DNA of 10,968 nt from CAKSKB01 sp034186235 (GCA_034186235.1 JAXGBA010000133.1:1-10968), one strand, 5' to 3'; shown: positions 1 to 7,757, numbered from the stretch's first letter. The notes: a model not told the origin generated them from the letters alone. Program-made: numbers and translations.

Positions 1-11
1 GAAAGCAAGCA

Positions 12-46
12 AAAAGCCTTGAAATCTCGATGATTTCAAGGCTTTT
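12..46. terminator. Bidirectional hairpin terminator
   Basis: Perfect 15-bp inverted repeat: arms 12-26 and 32-46, loop TCGAT. Read on the minus strand the stem is followed by TTTTTGCTTGC, a usable U-tract. On the plus strand its own 3' arm ends in TTTT followed by CTAATG. It lies about 150 bases beyond the lipoprotein stop, so it can end that transcript and may also end a plus-strand gene lying left of the window. Confidence 0.75.
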
Positions 47-165
47 CTAATGCAAATTCATTGTTTTCAACAAGAACTGCAAAACAAAAAATACACTTTA
101 ATTTTCCCATTAACAATAAATTAATGATTTTTTGCTTGCGGTTGACCGACTTTTTCGACAGTCTG

Positions 166-195
166 AGGGGTTGCAGCGTTTTCGCTGCAACCCCT
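166..195. terminator. GC-rich hairpin just after the lipoprotein gene
   Basis: Perfect 13-bp stem (166-178 with 183-195) and a four-base loop, starting a few bases beyond the lipoprotein stop at 200. On the minus strand it is followed by CAGACTGTCG, with no U-tract, so it does not look like a good intrinsic terminator for that gene. On the plus strand it is followed by TATTTTA. It may instead protect the 3' end of the mRNA, with the hairpin at 12-46 doing the termination. Confidence 0.5.
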
Positions 196-199
196 TATT

Positions 200-970
200 T
201 TACGGCTGATACACAAGCGAGCCGTTCAAATCATACACCGCATAACCGCTGTTTTCATCGGCGAGCCTTTTGGCGTTGTCAAGCACGGAAAACGCCCCAA
301 GCTGCGAATCTGCATCATCTGGCGACTTTCTAACCCTGTACTTAACGCCGGAATCCGACGGTCTATTTTCATTTTTTGGTTCTTCTTCCTCTTTTTCGCT
401 GTTTTCGGCAACCCTTTCGGACTTATCGGGCTGATTTGCGGTTTGAACCGTCTTTCGGTTTTTGCTCAGTCCGTTCGATTCAATCTGCGTTCTGATTTTA
501 TCAAGTTCTGTTTTTTCGGCAGACGAAAGATAATCCTCATCGACATAATCCATAAGGATAACGGCGGAATCGAATTTTCCACTTTCGTAATACCCCTTTA
601 TGCTGTCAAATGTGTCGGACGCTTCCTCAGACTTTGAAATCGCATCGTTAATTTCCTCGATTTTATCGGAAATACTGTAATCTTCATAAGATGACGGAAT
701 TTTATCAACCGCCTCCGCCGCCTTTGAAAATTCACGGTTATTAACGCACCTTTGCGCTTCGTTATAATATTTAATAATATCGATAACTTCTTCGGCTTCT
801 GATTTTTTGCAACCGTTGTCGATCGCTTTCTGAAGCTTCCTTTCGGCAATTTTGTAATCGTCCTCATAGAAAGCTTTTATGCCCTCGGCAAAATACCTGT
901 CCGCCTTTGATTCGCAGCCGCAAAGGCAAAGCGCCAGCACAAGAATTGCCGAAATCAATATTTTTTTCAT
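200..970 (-). CDS. Lipoprotein with helical repeats and C-terminal wall-type module
   Basis: Predicted membrane-anchored lipoprotein of 256 residues; function unknown. The start at 970 is chosen over an upstream in-frame ATG at 1027 because it puts a classic lipoprotein signal first (MKKILIS, hydrophobic stretch, L-C-G-C lipobox with acylated Cys19) and has GGGGTG just upstream. The 1027 start would lie upstream of the uxuA terminator hairpin. Residues about 22-165 are acidic, helical and Ala/Tyr-rich, with TPR-like stretches (FAEGIKAFYEDDYKIAERKL; AQRCVNNREFSKAAEAVDKI; YYESGKFDSAVILMDYV). Residues about 166-208 form a charged Glu/Lys/Asn linker. Residues about 209-256 (YRVRKS...QLGAF...NAKRLAD...GYAVYD...VY) resemble the short SPOR-like module at the ends of clostridial cell-wall amidases. 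A role in reading or binding the cell wall is inference. Confidence 0.85.
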   Translation of the reverse strand: MKKILISAILVLALCLCGCESKADRYFAEGIKAFYEDDYKIAERKLQKAIDNGCKKSEAEEVIDIIKYYNEAQRCVNNREFSKAAEAVDKIPSSYEDYSISDKIEEINDAISKSEEASDTFDSIKGYYESGKFDSAVILMDYVDEDYLSSAEKTELDKIRTQIESNGLSKNRKTVQTANQPDKSERVAENSEKEEEEPKNENRPSDSGVKYRVRKSPDDADSQLGAFSVLDNAKRLADENSGYAVYDLNGSLVYQP

Positions 971-988
971 AAAATCACCCCGAACATC

Positions 989-1022
989 AAAAAATTCCCA
1001 TGAAAGACCATGGGAATTTTTT
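989..1022 (-). terminator. uxuA intrinsic terminator
   Basis: A 14-bp inverted repeat (989-1002 with 1009-1022; six-base loop) begins a few bases past the uxuA stop at 1027. The minus-strand 3' arm ends in a run of six T, a standard Rho-independent terminator. It ends only 18 bases before the lipoprotein ATG at 970, so it also occupies that gene's leader. The arms are symmetric A/T runs, so it could work in both directions. Confidence 0.85.
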
Positions 1023-1026
1023 TGCA

Positions 1027-2070
1027 TTAGTTTTTGGAATCTTTGTCAATTGCTTCCCAAAGGCCGTTTATGTATACGGCACCGAGAGCACGGTCAAACA
1101 GACCGTAGCCGGGTCTGCCGGTTTCGCCCCAGATCATTCTGCCGTGATCCGGGCGGATATATCCGTCAAAGCCGTTATCGTGATAAGCCTTAACGATACC
1201 GTAAATGTCAAGAGAACCGTTTTCGGTTCTGTGTGCCGCTTCCTCAAAACATTTCTCGCCCGTAATCTTAACATTTCTGATATGCGCAAAATGGATTCTG
1301 TCGCAGAAAGAATTAACCAAATCCACAATATCGTTATCCGGAGAAACGCCGAGTGATCCGCTGCAAAGCGTGAGTCCGTTATACTTGCTGTCATAAAGCT
1401 TCAGGAAACGCTCAATATTCTTTTTATTTGTGATAATCCTCGGAAGCCCGAAAATGCCCCACGGCGGATCATCCGGGTGGATAGCCATTTTGACCTTGAC
1501 CTCCTCGGCAACCTTAATAACTCTGTCAAGGAAGTACTTAAGGTTGTCCCACAGCTGCTCCTCGCTGATATTTGCATACTTGTTTAGAAGCGCCTTCATT
1601 CCGTCCTTTGTATAGCTTGCGTCCCAACCGGGAAGGGACAAATCGCCCGTAAGAGGATTCATATCATGCACTGTTTCTTCATTATAAATGAGTGCATGGG
1701 AACCGTCCGGCAGCTCAAAATTAAGGTCGGAACGGGTCCAGTCGAAAACAGGCATAAAGTTGTAGCATACGCAGTCGATACCTGCTTTTGCAAGGTTTCT
1801 GAGTGTTGTGCAGTAGTTTTCTATGTACCTGTCACGGTCGCCGTCACCGGTTTTTATGTCCTCGTGAACCGGCACGCTCTCAATAACGGAAAGCTCAAGC
1901 CCCGCATTTTCAACGGTTTCCTTAAGCTGCATTATCCTCTCGTAAGGCCATGCCTCGCCCACGGGAATATCATAAATGGCAGAAACGATACCGGTAACGC
2001 CCGGAATCTGTCTGATTTTTTCCAATGTTACGGGATCGTCCTCGCCGTACCATCTGAAAGTCATCTGCAT
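1027..2070 (-). CDS. uxuA: Mannonate dehydratase UxuA
   Basis: D-mannonate dehydratase (EC 4.2.1.8): converts D-mannonate to 2-keto-3-deoxy-D-gluconate in cytoplasmic glucuronate catabolism. The family signature is visible throughout: MTFRWYG near the start, a TIM-barrel body, HPDDPP (His198), LCSG (Cys236), HFAHIRN (His260, His263), RPDHGR (Asp308, His309) and PGYGLFDRALG near the end. These His/Cys residues fit the metal and catalytic set known for the family. Length is 347 residues, typical of the Gram-positive form. Start: an ATG at 2079 directly abuts AAAGGAG (2080-2086), leaving no spacer, whereas the ATG at 2070 has a 9-base spacer and is preferred; an ATG at 2064 is also possible. It has its own promoter and terminator, so it is probably monocistronic. 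The usual partners (uxaC, uxuB, kdgK, kdgA) are not in the window. Confidence 0.95.
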   Translation of the reverse strand: MQMTFRWYGEDDPVTLEKIRQIPGVTGIVSAIYDIPVGEAWPYERIMQLKETVENAGLELSVIESVPVHEDIKTGDGDRDRYIENYCTTLRNLAKAGIDCVCYNFMPVFDWTRSDLNFELPDGSHALIYNEETVHDMNPLTGDLSLPGWDASYTKDGMKALLNKYANISEEQLWDNLKYFLDRVIKVAEEVKVKMAIHPDDPPWGIFGLPRIITNKKNIERFLKLYDSKYNGLTLCSGSLGVSPDNDIVDLVNSFCDRIHFAHIRNVKITGEKCFEEAAHRTENGSLDIYGIVKAYHDNGFDGYIRPDHGRMIWGETGRPGYGLFDRALGAVYINGLWEAIDKDSKN

Positions 2071-2099
2071 TAGCTTCATCTCCTTTAATAATATACTTT

Positions 2100-2128
2100 A
2101 TTTTAACATTATTTTTAACAATATGCAA
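2100..2128 (-). promoter_or_regulatory. Sigma-A-type promoter for uxuA
   Basis: On the minus strand, -35 TTGCAT (2123-2128), a 17-base spacer and -10 TAAAAT (2100-2105), ending 13 bases upstream of the uxuA ribosome-binding site. It sits between the recG stop (2143) and uxuA, in very AT-rich DNA. No GC-rich terminator is visible after recG, so some uxuA transcription by read-through is possible. Confidence 0.55.
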
Positions 2129-2142
2129 GCATTTTACAAAAA

Positions 2143-4167
2143 TTAATTATAAGTTTTTTTAAGAAACCTTAGCATATGCTCTTTAAGGTACTTATTTTCT
2201 TCTTTTGAAAGCGACGGGTCCCCGATAAGCGTCTGCGCTGCGGCAGTCTGCGCCGCCGAAAGAACCTTCATATCGGTAAAGAGGTTTGCGATTTTAAGTT
2301 CGGGCAGCCCGTGCTGGCGCGTTCCGAAGAACTCTCCCGGGCCGCGAAGCTCCATATCCTTTGCCGAAATTTTGAAACCGTCGTTCGTTTGGCACATAAT
2401 TTTCATGCGTTCGGCCGTGATTTCGCTCTTGCCGTGAGGAAACATTATACAGTAAGACTGCCTCGAACCTCTGCCGACCCTTCCTCTGAGCTGATGAAGC
2501 TGAGAAAGCCCAAACCGCTCGGCATTTTCGATAATCATAACGGTTGCGTTCGGTACATTCACGCCGACCTCAACAACCGTTGTACTAATTAAAACCTTAA
2601 GCCGCCCCTCGGCAAACTCGTTCATAACCGAATCCTTATCCTTGATCTTTCCATGCAGAAGCCCGATAGGATAACCCTTCAGCTCATTTTCCGCAACATG
2701 CTCCATAAACTCAACCGCAGCTGCCGCCTCAACCTTATCGGACGGATCAACCAACGGACAGATTATGTACCCCTGGCCGCCCTCATCAATCTGTTTTTTA
2801 AGGAAATTGTACACGCGTTCTCTCATGCCCTCGCCCATTGCATATGTTTTTATCTCCTGCCTGCCCGGAGGAAGCTCGTCAATAACCGACACATCCAAAT
2901 CTCCGTAAAGCGTAAGCGCGAGGGTTCTAGGGATAGGTGTTGCGGTCATGATAAGCATATGGGGGCCTTCGCCCTTTTCGGAAAGCGCCGCACGCTGCCT
3001 GACGCCGAAGCGGTGCTGCTCATCCGTTATAACAAGACCCAGATTTTTATATACAACATCATCCTCAATGAGCGCATGAGTGCCGATAATTACATCAGCC
3101 TCACCGCACGCTATCTTTTCAATCGCCGCCGATTTTTGCTTTTTAGTCATTTTTCCGACCAGAAGCACTATGTTAAACCCCGGCAGAAATGATGAAAACG
3201 ATTCAAAATGCTGCCGTGCCAGGATTTCCGTAGGTGCCATAAGAGCCGTCTGAAAACCGCTGTTTTTCGCCATAAAACAGGCTGCGGCAGCGACAACCGT
3301 TTTACCGGAACCAACATCGCCCTGCACAAGGCGGTTCATAACACGGGTCTTTTTTATATCCTCCGCAATTTCGCCTATAACCCTTTTCTGCGCACCTGTA
3401 AGCGAAAACGGCAGCGCATTTATAAATTCTGACGTGTCGGCAAACGAAAATGCGGAGCCGGTATACCTGTCACGCTTTTGCTTAAGGCACGCAAGCCCAA
3501 GCGACATAATGAACAGTTCTTCAAACACCAGCCGCCTCCGGGCAATTTTCAGTGCGCCCTCGCTCTCCGGGAAATGAACCTGCCGGAGCGCATAGTTAAT
3601 TTCACACAGTTTATATTTTTCACGAAGCGCCATCGGCAGAGCATCGGGAATATTCCCGACCGCCTCAAGGCAATTTTTAATGATTTTAAGACAAACTTTT
3701 CTCGAAAGGTTTGCCGTAAGGCTGTATTTCGGAACAATTGCAGATGTTAAAATTCCGCTTTTGTCCACAGCCTCAATCTCGGGAGACGCCATCGAAAAAC
3801 CGTATCTCCCCCGCAAAACCTTGCCGTAAAAAATATATTCCTCATTTTCTCTTATACTTTGTGCGGCAAATTTTTGGTTAAAAATAGTTATTTCCATTCT
3901 TCCGGTTTCATCGGACACGAAAAATTTATACAGAAAAAAGCCCTTGCGGATTCTGTGTTCTCTCGGAGCACAATCCGCAAAAGCCCTTATGCATACAGTG
4001 TCGCCGTCATTGACGTCGGCAATCTTTACGCACTTTGTTCTGTCCTCATAATCCCTCGGAAAATAGTACAGCATATCATAAACCGTATCAACCCCGAGGG
4101 TATGAAACAGCTTTGCGCGCTCCTCGCCGACGCCTTTTATAAAACGAATATCCGTAAATAAATCCAT
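2143..4167 (-). CDS. recG: ATP-dependent DNA helicase RecG
   Basis: Branch-migration helicase that remodels stalled replication forks and Holliday junctions. Length is 674 residues from the chosen start, close to the usual ~680. Order: N-terminal wedge/OB region (FIKGVGEERAKLFHTLGV near the start, YYFPRDYEDRT), then superfamily 2 helicase motifs: Walker A GDVGSGKT (Lys289), RecG-type motif II DEQHRFG (Asp382), TATPIPRT, and motif VI QLRGRVGRG (from Gln559), followed by the C-terminal region GPGEFFGTRQHG. An in-frame ATG at 4221 would add 18 residues that overlap fakA. ATG 4167 gives the family N-terminus (MDLFTDIRFIKG) and lies two bases after the fakA stop (TAATTATG), which suggests translational coupling. 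Nothing is missing or broken. Confidence 0.97.
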   Translation of the reverse strand: MDLFTDIRFIKGVGEERAKLFHTLGVDTVYDMLYYFPRDYEDRTKCVKIADVNDGDTVCIRAFADCAPREHRIRKGFFLYKFFVSDETGRMEITIFNQKFAAQSIRENEEYIFYGKVLRGRYGFSMASPEIEAVDKSGILTSAIVPKYSLTANLSRKVCLKIIKNCLEAVGNIPDALPMALREKYKLCEINYALRQVHFPESEGALKIARRRLVFEELFIMSLGLACLKQKRDRYTGSAFSFADTSEFINALPFSLTGAQKRVIGEIAEDIKKTRVMNRLVQGDVGSGKTVVAAAACFMAKNSGFQTALMAPTEILARQHFESFSSFLPGFNIVLLVGKMTKKQKSAAIEKIACGEADVIIGTHALIEDDVVYKNLGLVITDEQHRFGVRQRAALSEKGEGPHMLIMTATPIPRTLALTLYGDLDVSVIDELPPGRQEIKTYAMGEGMRERVYNFLKKQIDEGGQGYIICPLVDPSDKVEAAAAVEFMEHVAENELKGYPIGLLHGKIKDKDSVMNEFAEGRLKVLISTTVVEVGVNVPNATVMIIENAERFGLSQLHQLRGRVGRGSRQSYCIMFPHGKSEITAERMKIMCQTNDGFKISAKDMELRGPGEFFGTRQHGLPELKIANLFTDMKVLSAAQTAAAQTLIGDPSLSKEENKYLKEHMLRFLKKTYN

Positions 4168-4169
4168 AA

Positions 4170-5795
4170 TTATTCCGCCGATAAAATGTAATAGTAAACC
4201 GGCTGACCGCCGCATTTGCAAACGACATCAAACTCGTCGTATTTTGACTCGATTTCAGCCGAAAGCGCTTCGGCTTCTTCCTCGCCCACACCCTCGCCGT
4301 AGTAAATGCTGATAACGGCATGCTCGTCCAAATCCACAATATGTTCAAGCGACTTGAGAACCGCCTCGCGCGTTGTAGGCTCGCTGCAGCAAATTCCGTC
4401 GTCCGCAACGCCGATTATATCGCCCGAATTTACGGTTATTCCGTCAACCACGGTATCGCGGACAGCATAAGTAACCGAAGCGCTTTTAACAAGCCCTGCA
4501 GCTTCCGTCATATTTTTCTCGTTATCTTCGGATTCCCCCGAGAAAGAAAGCATAGCCGAAATGCACTGCGGCACATTTTTTGTAGGAATAACAACAAGTT
4601 TTTTTGCGGTTTCGATTTCAGCCGCCTGGCGTGCCGCAAGAATTATATTTTTATTGTTCGGGAACACAAAAACGGTTTCCGCACTGACCTTTTCCGCAGC
4701 CTTCAGAATATCGTCCGCACATGGGTTCATGGTCTGCCCGCCCTCGATTACCTCGTCGATTCCGATATCTTTAAGAATCGCTTCAAGACCTTTTCCGGCG
4801 CACACACCCACAAAACCGAACTTTTTAAGCTCCGCCTGTGCTTTCGGTTCTTCCGGAGCCGCAAGCCTTTCCTTTTCCTGCTCGCGGAGATTGTCTATTT
4901 TAATATCGGTAAGCATGCCGATTCCGAGAGCAATCTGTATAACCGTGCCGGGGCAGTCCGTGTGAATATGCACCTTTGCAAATCCATCGTCATCGATAAC
5001 CAGCACGCAGTCGCCCAGCTTTTTCAGCTGCGGCTCGATTGATTTCCCGCTCTTTTCGGGATTATCCTTAAGTATAATAAACTCCGTACAATAGGTAAAC
5101 ACGCTTTCGTTGTGAAGCTCTGCGGAATCAAGCCTGATTCCTTCGGAACTCTCAATCGGCTTCTGCTCTGAAAGCTCAACACCCTTGCCATTAAGTACCG
5201 CAAAAAGCGCACCCTCCATGAGTTTGACAAGCCCCATACCGCCCGAATCCACAACGCCTGCGGTTTTTAAAACCGGAAGCATTTCGGGAGTCTTTTTAAG
5301 AGCATATCTTGCAGAAAGTGCAATCGCCTGCAAAAATTCGCCGACATCCTCCATGTCTCTGTTTTTGTCGGCAGCGTCTGCGGCAAACCTCGAAACAGTC
5401 AGAATTGTGCCTTCCGTAGGCTTCATAACTGCGCGGTAAGCGACTTTTGAAGCCTCGCAGATACCGTTTGCAAGGTCGTCAACCGTAAGCTCGTCCGTAT
5501 CACCGATGCCCTTTGAAAACCCTCTAAGAAGCTGCGAAAGAATAACTCCGGAGTTTCCTCTTGCGCCCCTCAGAGCCGATGATGCAGCCGCCTTTGCCAG
5601 TGCCCCTGCGCCCATACCGCGCATTTTTATGACCTCGGTCGAGGACGCCATCATCGTTTTTGCCATATTTGTGCCCGTATCGCCGTCCGGCACGGGGAAA
5701 ACATTCATATCATTGACAGCCTGTTTGCAGTTTTCAAGATTGTTCGCAGCGGAAACAACCATCGAGGCAAACAGTTCTCCGTTAACAGTAACCAT
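4170..5795 (-). CDS. fakA: Fatty-acid kinase FakA (DAK2-domain, YloV family)
   Basis: Phosphorylates FakB-bound fatty acids to acyl-phosphates that feed phospholipid synthesis through PlsX/PlsY; cytoplasmic. 541 residues, close to the usual ~550. Residues 1-200 are the DhaL/DAK2 kinase domain: NVFPVPDGDTGTN with Mg-binding Asp37 and Asp39, GARGNSGVILSQ (77-88) and AGVVDSGG (179-186). The middle domain keeps Cys236, His276 and His278 (KVHIHTD), matching the Cys-His-His zinc site known in Staphylococcus FakA. The C-terminal DegV-like part ends in GGQPVYYYILSAE, typical of the family. The start is well set by GGAGG five bases upstream. It lies 12 bases after the Asp23 gene and 2 bases before recG: one operon. 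No fakB is present in the window. Confidence 0.95.
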   Translation of the reverse strand: MVTVNGELFASMVVSAANNLENCKQAVNDMNVFPVPDGDTGTNMAKTMMASSTEVIKMRGMGAGALAKAAASSALRGARGNSGVILSQLLRGFSKGIGDTDELTVDDLANGICEASKVAYRAVMKPTEGTILTVSRFAADAADKNRDMEDVGEFLQAIALSARYALKKTPEMLPVLKTAGVVDSGGMGLVKLMEGALFAVLNGKGVELSEQKPIESSEGIRLDSAELHNESVFTYCTEFIILKDNPEKSGKSIEPQLKKLGDCVLVIDDDGFAKVHIHTDCPGTVIQIALGIGMLTDIKIDNLREQEKERLAAPEEPKAQAELKKFGFVGVCAGKGLEAILKDIGIDEVIEGGQTMNPCADDILKAAEKVSAETVFVFPNNKNIILAARQAAEIETAKKLVVIPTKNVPQCISAMLSFSGESEDNEKNMTEAAGLVKSASVTYAVRDTVVDGITVNSGDIIGVADDGICCSEPTTREAVLKSLEHIVDLDEHAVISIYYGEGVGEEEAEALSAEIESKYDEFDVVCKCGGQPVYYYILSAE

Positions 5796-5807
5796 TCCTA
5801 CCTCCGA

Positions 5808-6161
5808 TTAATCCGCTCTGACAGCGTCAACAAACACCTGAATATTATCAACCTTTATACCGGTCTGATTTTCGACCGTATATGCCACAGTGGAAATAAT
5901 ATTATCGCCGATTGCGGCAATATTCACGCCGTTTTCAACCATAATGTGCAGTTCAAGCTCAAAGCTGTCGCCCTTGGGGATAACCCTTACGCCTTTTGAA
6001 AGGGAATCCCTTTTCAAAAGCCCCATTATACCATCGGTTTTATTTTTGAAAATCATACCCACAACCCCATAGCAGCGTGTTGCGGCATAGCCTGCGATAT
6101 TGCCGATTACATTATCGGTAATTTCAATTTTGCCCAAAGCATTTTCTTTTACCGTGCTCAT
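5808..6161 (-). CDS. Asp23/Gls24 family envelope-stress protein (YloU-like)
   Basis: Small Asp23/Gls24 domain protein, 117 residues. Such proteins sit at the membrane or in the cytoplasm in Gram-positive bacteria and are linked to cell-envelope stress; the exact biochemistry is not established. Visible family features are the early GKIEITDNVIGNIAGYAA, then GVVGM, GVRVIPKGDSFELELHIMVENGVNI and the closing VDNIQVFVDAVR. The ATG at 6167 is only one base from GGAGG, so the in-frame ATG at 6161 (7-base spacer) is preferred. First gene of the Asp23-fakA-recG operon, a gene order conserved in Bacillota (yloU-yloV in Bacillus). The usual rpmB neighbour is absent here. Confidence 0.92.
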   Translation of the reverse strand: MSTVKENALGKIEITDNVIGNIAGYAATRCYGVVGMIFKNKTDGIMGLLKRDSLSKGVRVIPKGDSFELELHIMVENGVNIAAIGDNIISTVAYTVENQTGIKVDNIQVFVDAVRAD

Positions 6162-6195
6162 ACTCATACCTCCAATACAAGGATTGCTATATATT

Positions 6196-6225
6196 ATTAT
6201 AACAGAAATGTTACAGTTTAGTCAA
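6196..6225 (-). promoter_or_regulatory. Sigma-A promoter for the Asp23-fakA-recG operon
   Basis: On the minus strand, -35 TTGACT (6220-6225), an 18-base spacer and a consensus -10 TATAAT (6196-6201), about 28 bases before the Asp23 ribosome-binding site. A short inverted repeat, TAACA-GAAA-TGTTA on the plus strand (6200-6213), overlaps the -10 and could be an operator, though it is short. No terminator separates the upstream deacetylase gene, so read-through into this operon is possible. Confidence 0.7.
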
Positions 6226-6239
6226 GTGCTTATTGCATA

Positions 6240-6938
6240 CTATTTGTAAAACGGCTGCAAACATTCATGATTTGTGCCGTAAAATGTATCATCTCGCCCT
6301 GAAAGCATGCTGCATATTTCTTCAAACCTGTCCCATGAACCGTTTATGTCAAATTCGTAGCTGTGCCCCCATATATAAAGAAGCGAAAGTTCGGGGCGGT
6401 CAAGCTTCACGAACTTTTCCGCAATATCCGAAAGCTTACCGTTGCTGATTTTAACGCCCGTCAGCCTGAATAAATCCTGCGGCACATCAAATGTGACATC
6501 TTCGTACTTTATATCATACGGAAGCCTTGCGTATTTTATTCCGAAGCGGCTCACAAGTTCAATAAGCTCATCGCTCGTGCCGCTCCCGCCCGGATACGCC
6601 ATGCCGTAAATTTTTCTGCCGAAAAGCCGCTCTAAATTCGCCTTGTCGCCGGCGATCTGGCGCTCGCGCATATAATCGCCTTCCGATAGAAGGTCCGGAT
6701 GGGTAAGAGTGTGCACCGCCGGCTCAAAATCGCCGAAAAGCTCAAGGCACTCATCGTGATTGAGGCGGATAACATCAACGCCGCCCGTGTTCCATACGCA
6801 CTCGTGATACATCATTCCGGAATTGAGATTGAATGTACCCTTAAGCCCGTATTTTTTTAAGATTTCAACCAGCCGCCTGTCCTGCATTACGCCGTCGTCA
6901 AATGAAAATGTAAGCGCTTTTTTCTTCCCGTTCCACAT
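6240..6938 (-). CDS. Polysaccharide deacetylase family protein (CE4/NodB fold)
   Basis: Metal-dependent deacetylase of the NodB/CE4 family, 232 residues, essentially only the catalytic domain. Visible motifs: TFSFDDG (Asp14, Asp15), the metal-binding H-x3-H as HTLTH (His76, His80), AYPGG (114-118) and a late IWGHSYE (His192). The canonical Arg of motif 3 is replaced by Ala-Tyr-Pro, as in divergent members. There is no signal peptide or membrane segment, so it is predicted cytoplasmic; its substrate is more likely a small N- or O-acetylated sugar or oligosaccharide than wall polymer (inference). The start is supported by GGGGGT upstream and lies 3 bases after the stop of the preceding amidohydrolase gene (TAAATTATG), so the two are co-transcribed and probably translationally coupled. 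Confidence 0.88.
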   Translation of the reverse strand: MWNGKKKALTFSFDDGVMQDRRLVEILKKYGLKGTFNLNSGMMYHECVWNTGGVDVIRLNHDECLELFGDFEPAVHTLTHPDLLSEGDYMRERQIAGDKANLERLFGRKIYGMAYPGGSGTSDELIELVSRFGIKYARLPYDIKYEDVTFDVPQDLFRLTGVKISNGKLSDIAEKFVKLDRPELSLLYIWGHSYEFDINGSWDRFEEICSMLSGRDDTFYGTNHECLQPFYK

Positions 6939-6941
6939 AAT

Positions 6942-7730
6942 TTATACCCCCAAAAGTGCAGCGGCATTTCCGCCGAGTATTTTTTCCTTATCCGATTCCG
7001 AAAGTTCAAGAGTTTCAAGATTTCTCATATCCCATGCCGGGTCATTCCACGGACAGTCGGAGCCGAAAAGCAGACTGTCCGTTCCGTGCCTATCGATAAT
7101 TCTCATCTGAAGCGCCCTCGGCATTGTGCCGTAACCGAACGAAATATCAAAATAAACGGGCAATCCGCAAAGCTTTTTGATAACCTCTTCTCCGCAGTTA
7201 AGCCCGCCCCAGTGCGCTGCAATAACGGGAGAATCCACCGTTTTGAGCACGCCGAGAATATTGTCCGGCATACCGTGAAAAGGTGCGTCAAAGCCGTAAT
7301 CGAACCCGGCGTGAAAAAGCATTATAAGCCCCAGCGACTCTATCTTTTTATATATCGGCTTCATCTTGGAATCATCGGCAAAAAAGCCCTGATAATCCGG
7401 GTGAAATTTAACTCCTTTAAGCCCAGCCGCCTTTATTCTTTCAAGTTCATCGAGCACATCAGGAGCATCCGGGTGCACCGACCCGAAAGATACAACCCCT
7501 CCGCCGTTTATACTTATCGCAAAATCGTTTACGGATTTCATCTGGTACGGATTGGTTGCGATGTTCATAACGCACGATATATCAACACCCGATTTTTCCA
7601 TGATCCTTTTAAGGCCTGTCAGTGTTCCGTCCGTCTGCGGAATAAGCCCTCCGCTTGTGTAGCTTAATTTTTTGATTGCCCTTTCCGCTATTTTCTCAGG
7701 AAAACAGTGTGTGTGAAAATCTATTATCAT
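6942..7730 (-). CDS. Amidohydrolase-family metal-dependent hydrolase (Amidohydro_2 type)
   Basis: TIM-barrel metal hydrolase or decarboxylase of the Amidohydro_2 group, 262 residues. The active-site ligands appear in the family order: HxH at the first strand (DFHTH, His6 and His8), KFHPDY (His110), LFHAG (His140), AAHWGG (His173) and FGSDCPW (Asp225). The substrate cannot be told from sequence; related enzymes act on lactones, amides, or decarboxylate aromatic acids. No signal peptide, so cytoplasmic. A purine-rich AAGGAAGAAGGAA lies upstream of the ATG, and there is a good promoter at 7758-7785. First gene of a two-gene unit with the CE4 protein, which suggests two successive steps on one compound (inference). 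Confidence 0.88.
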   Translation of the reverse strand: MIIDFHTHCFPEKIAERAIKKLSYTSGGLIPQTDGTLTGLKRIMEKSGVDISCVMNIATNPYQMKSVNDFAISINGGGVVSFGSVHPDAPDVLDELERIKAAGLKGVKFHPDYQGFFADDSKMKPIYKKIESLGLIMLFHAGFDYGFDAPFHGMPDNILGVLKTVDSPVIAAHWGGLNCGEEVIKKLCGLPVYFDISFGYGTMPRALQMRIIDRHGTDSLLFGSDCPWNDPAWDMRNLETLELSESDKEKILGGNAAALLGV

Positions 7731-7757
7731 ATATATATTCCTTCTTCCTTGATTATA

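Noticed and set aside
2653..3192. Plus-strand open frame of 179 codons
   Set aside because: Antisense to recG across its helicase motifs; no support as a gene.
4320..5042. Plus-strand open frame of 240 codons
   Set aside because: Lies entirely opposite fakA, whose frame has full family motifs; the antisense translation shows no domain and no good ribosome-binding site.
7086..7667. Plus-strand open frame of 193 codons
   Set aside because: Antisense to the amidohydrolase gene, which keeps all metal ligands; basic, low-information translation.
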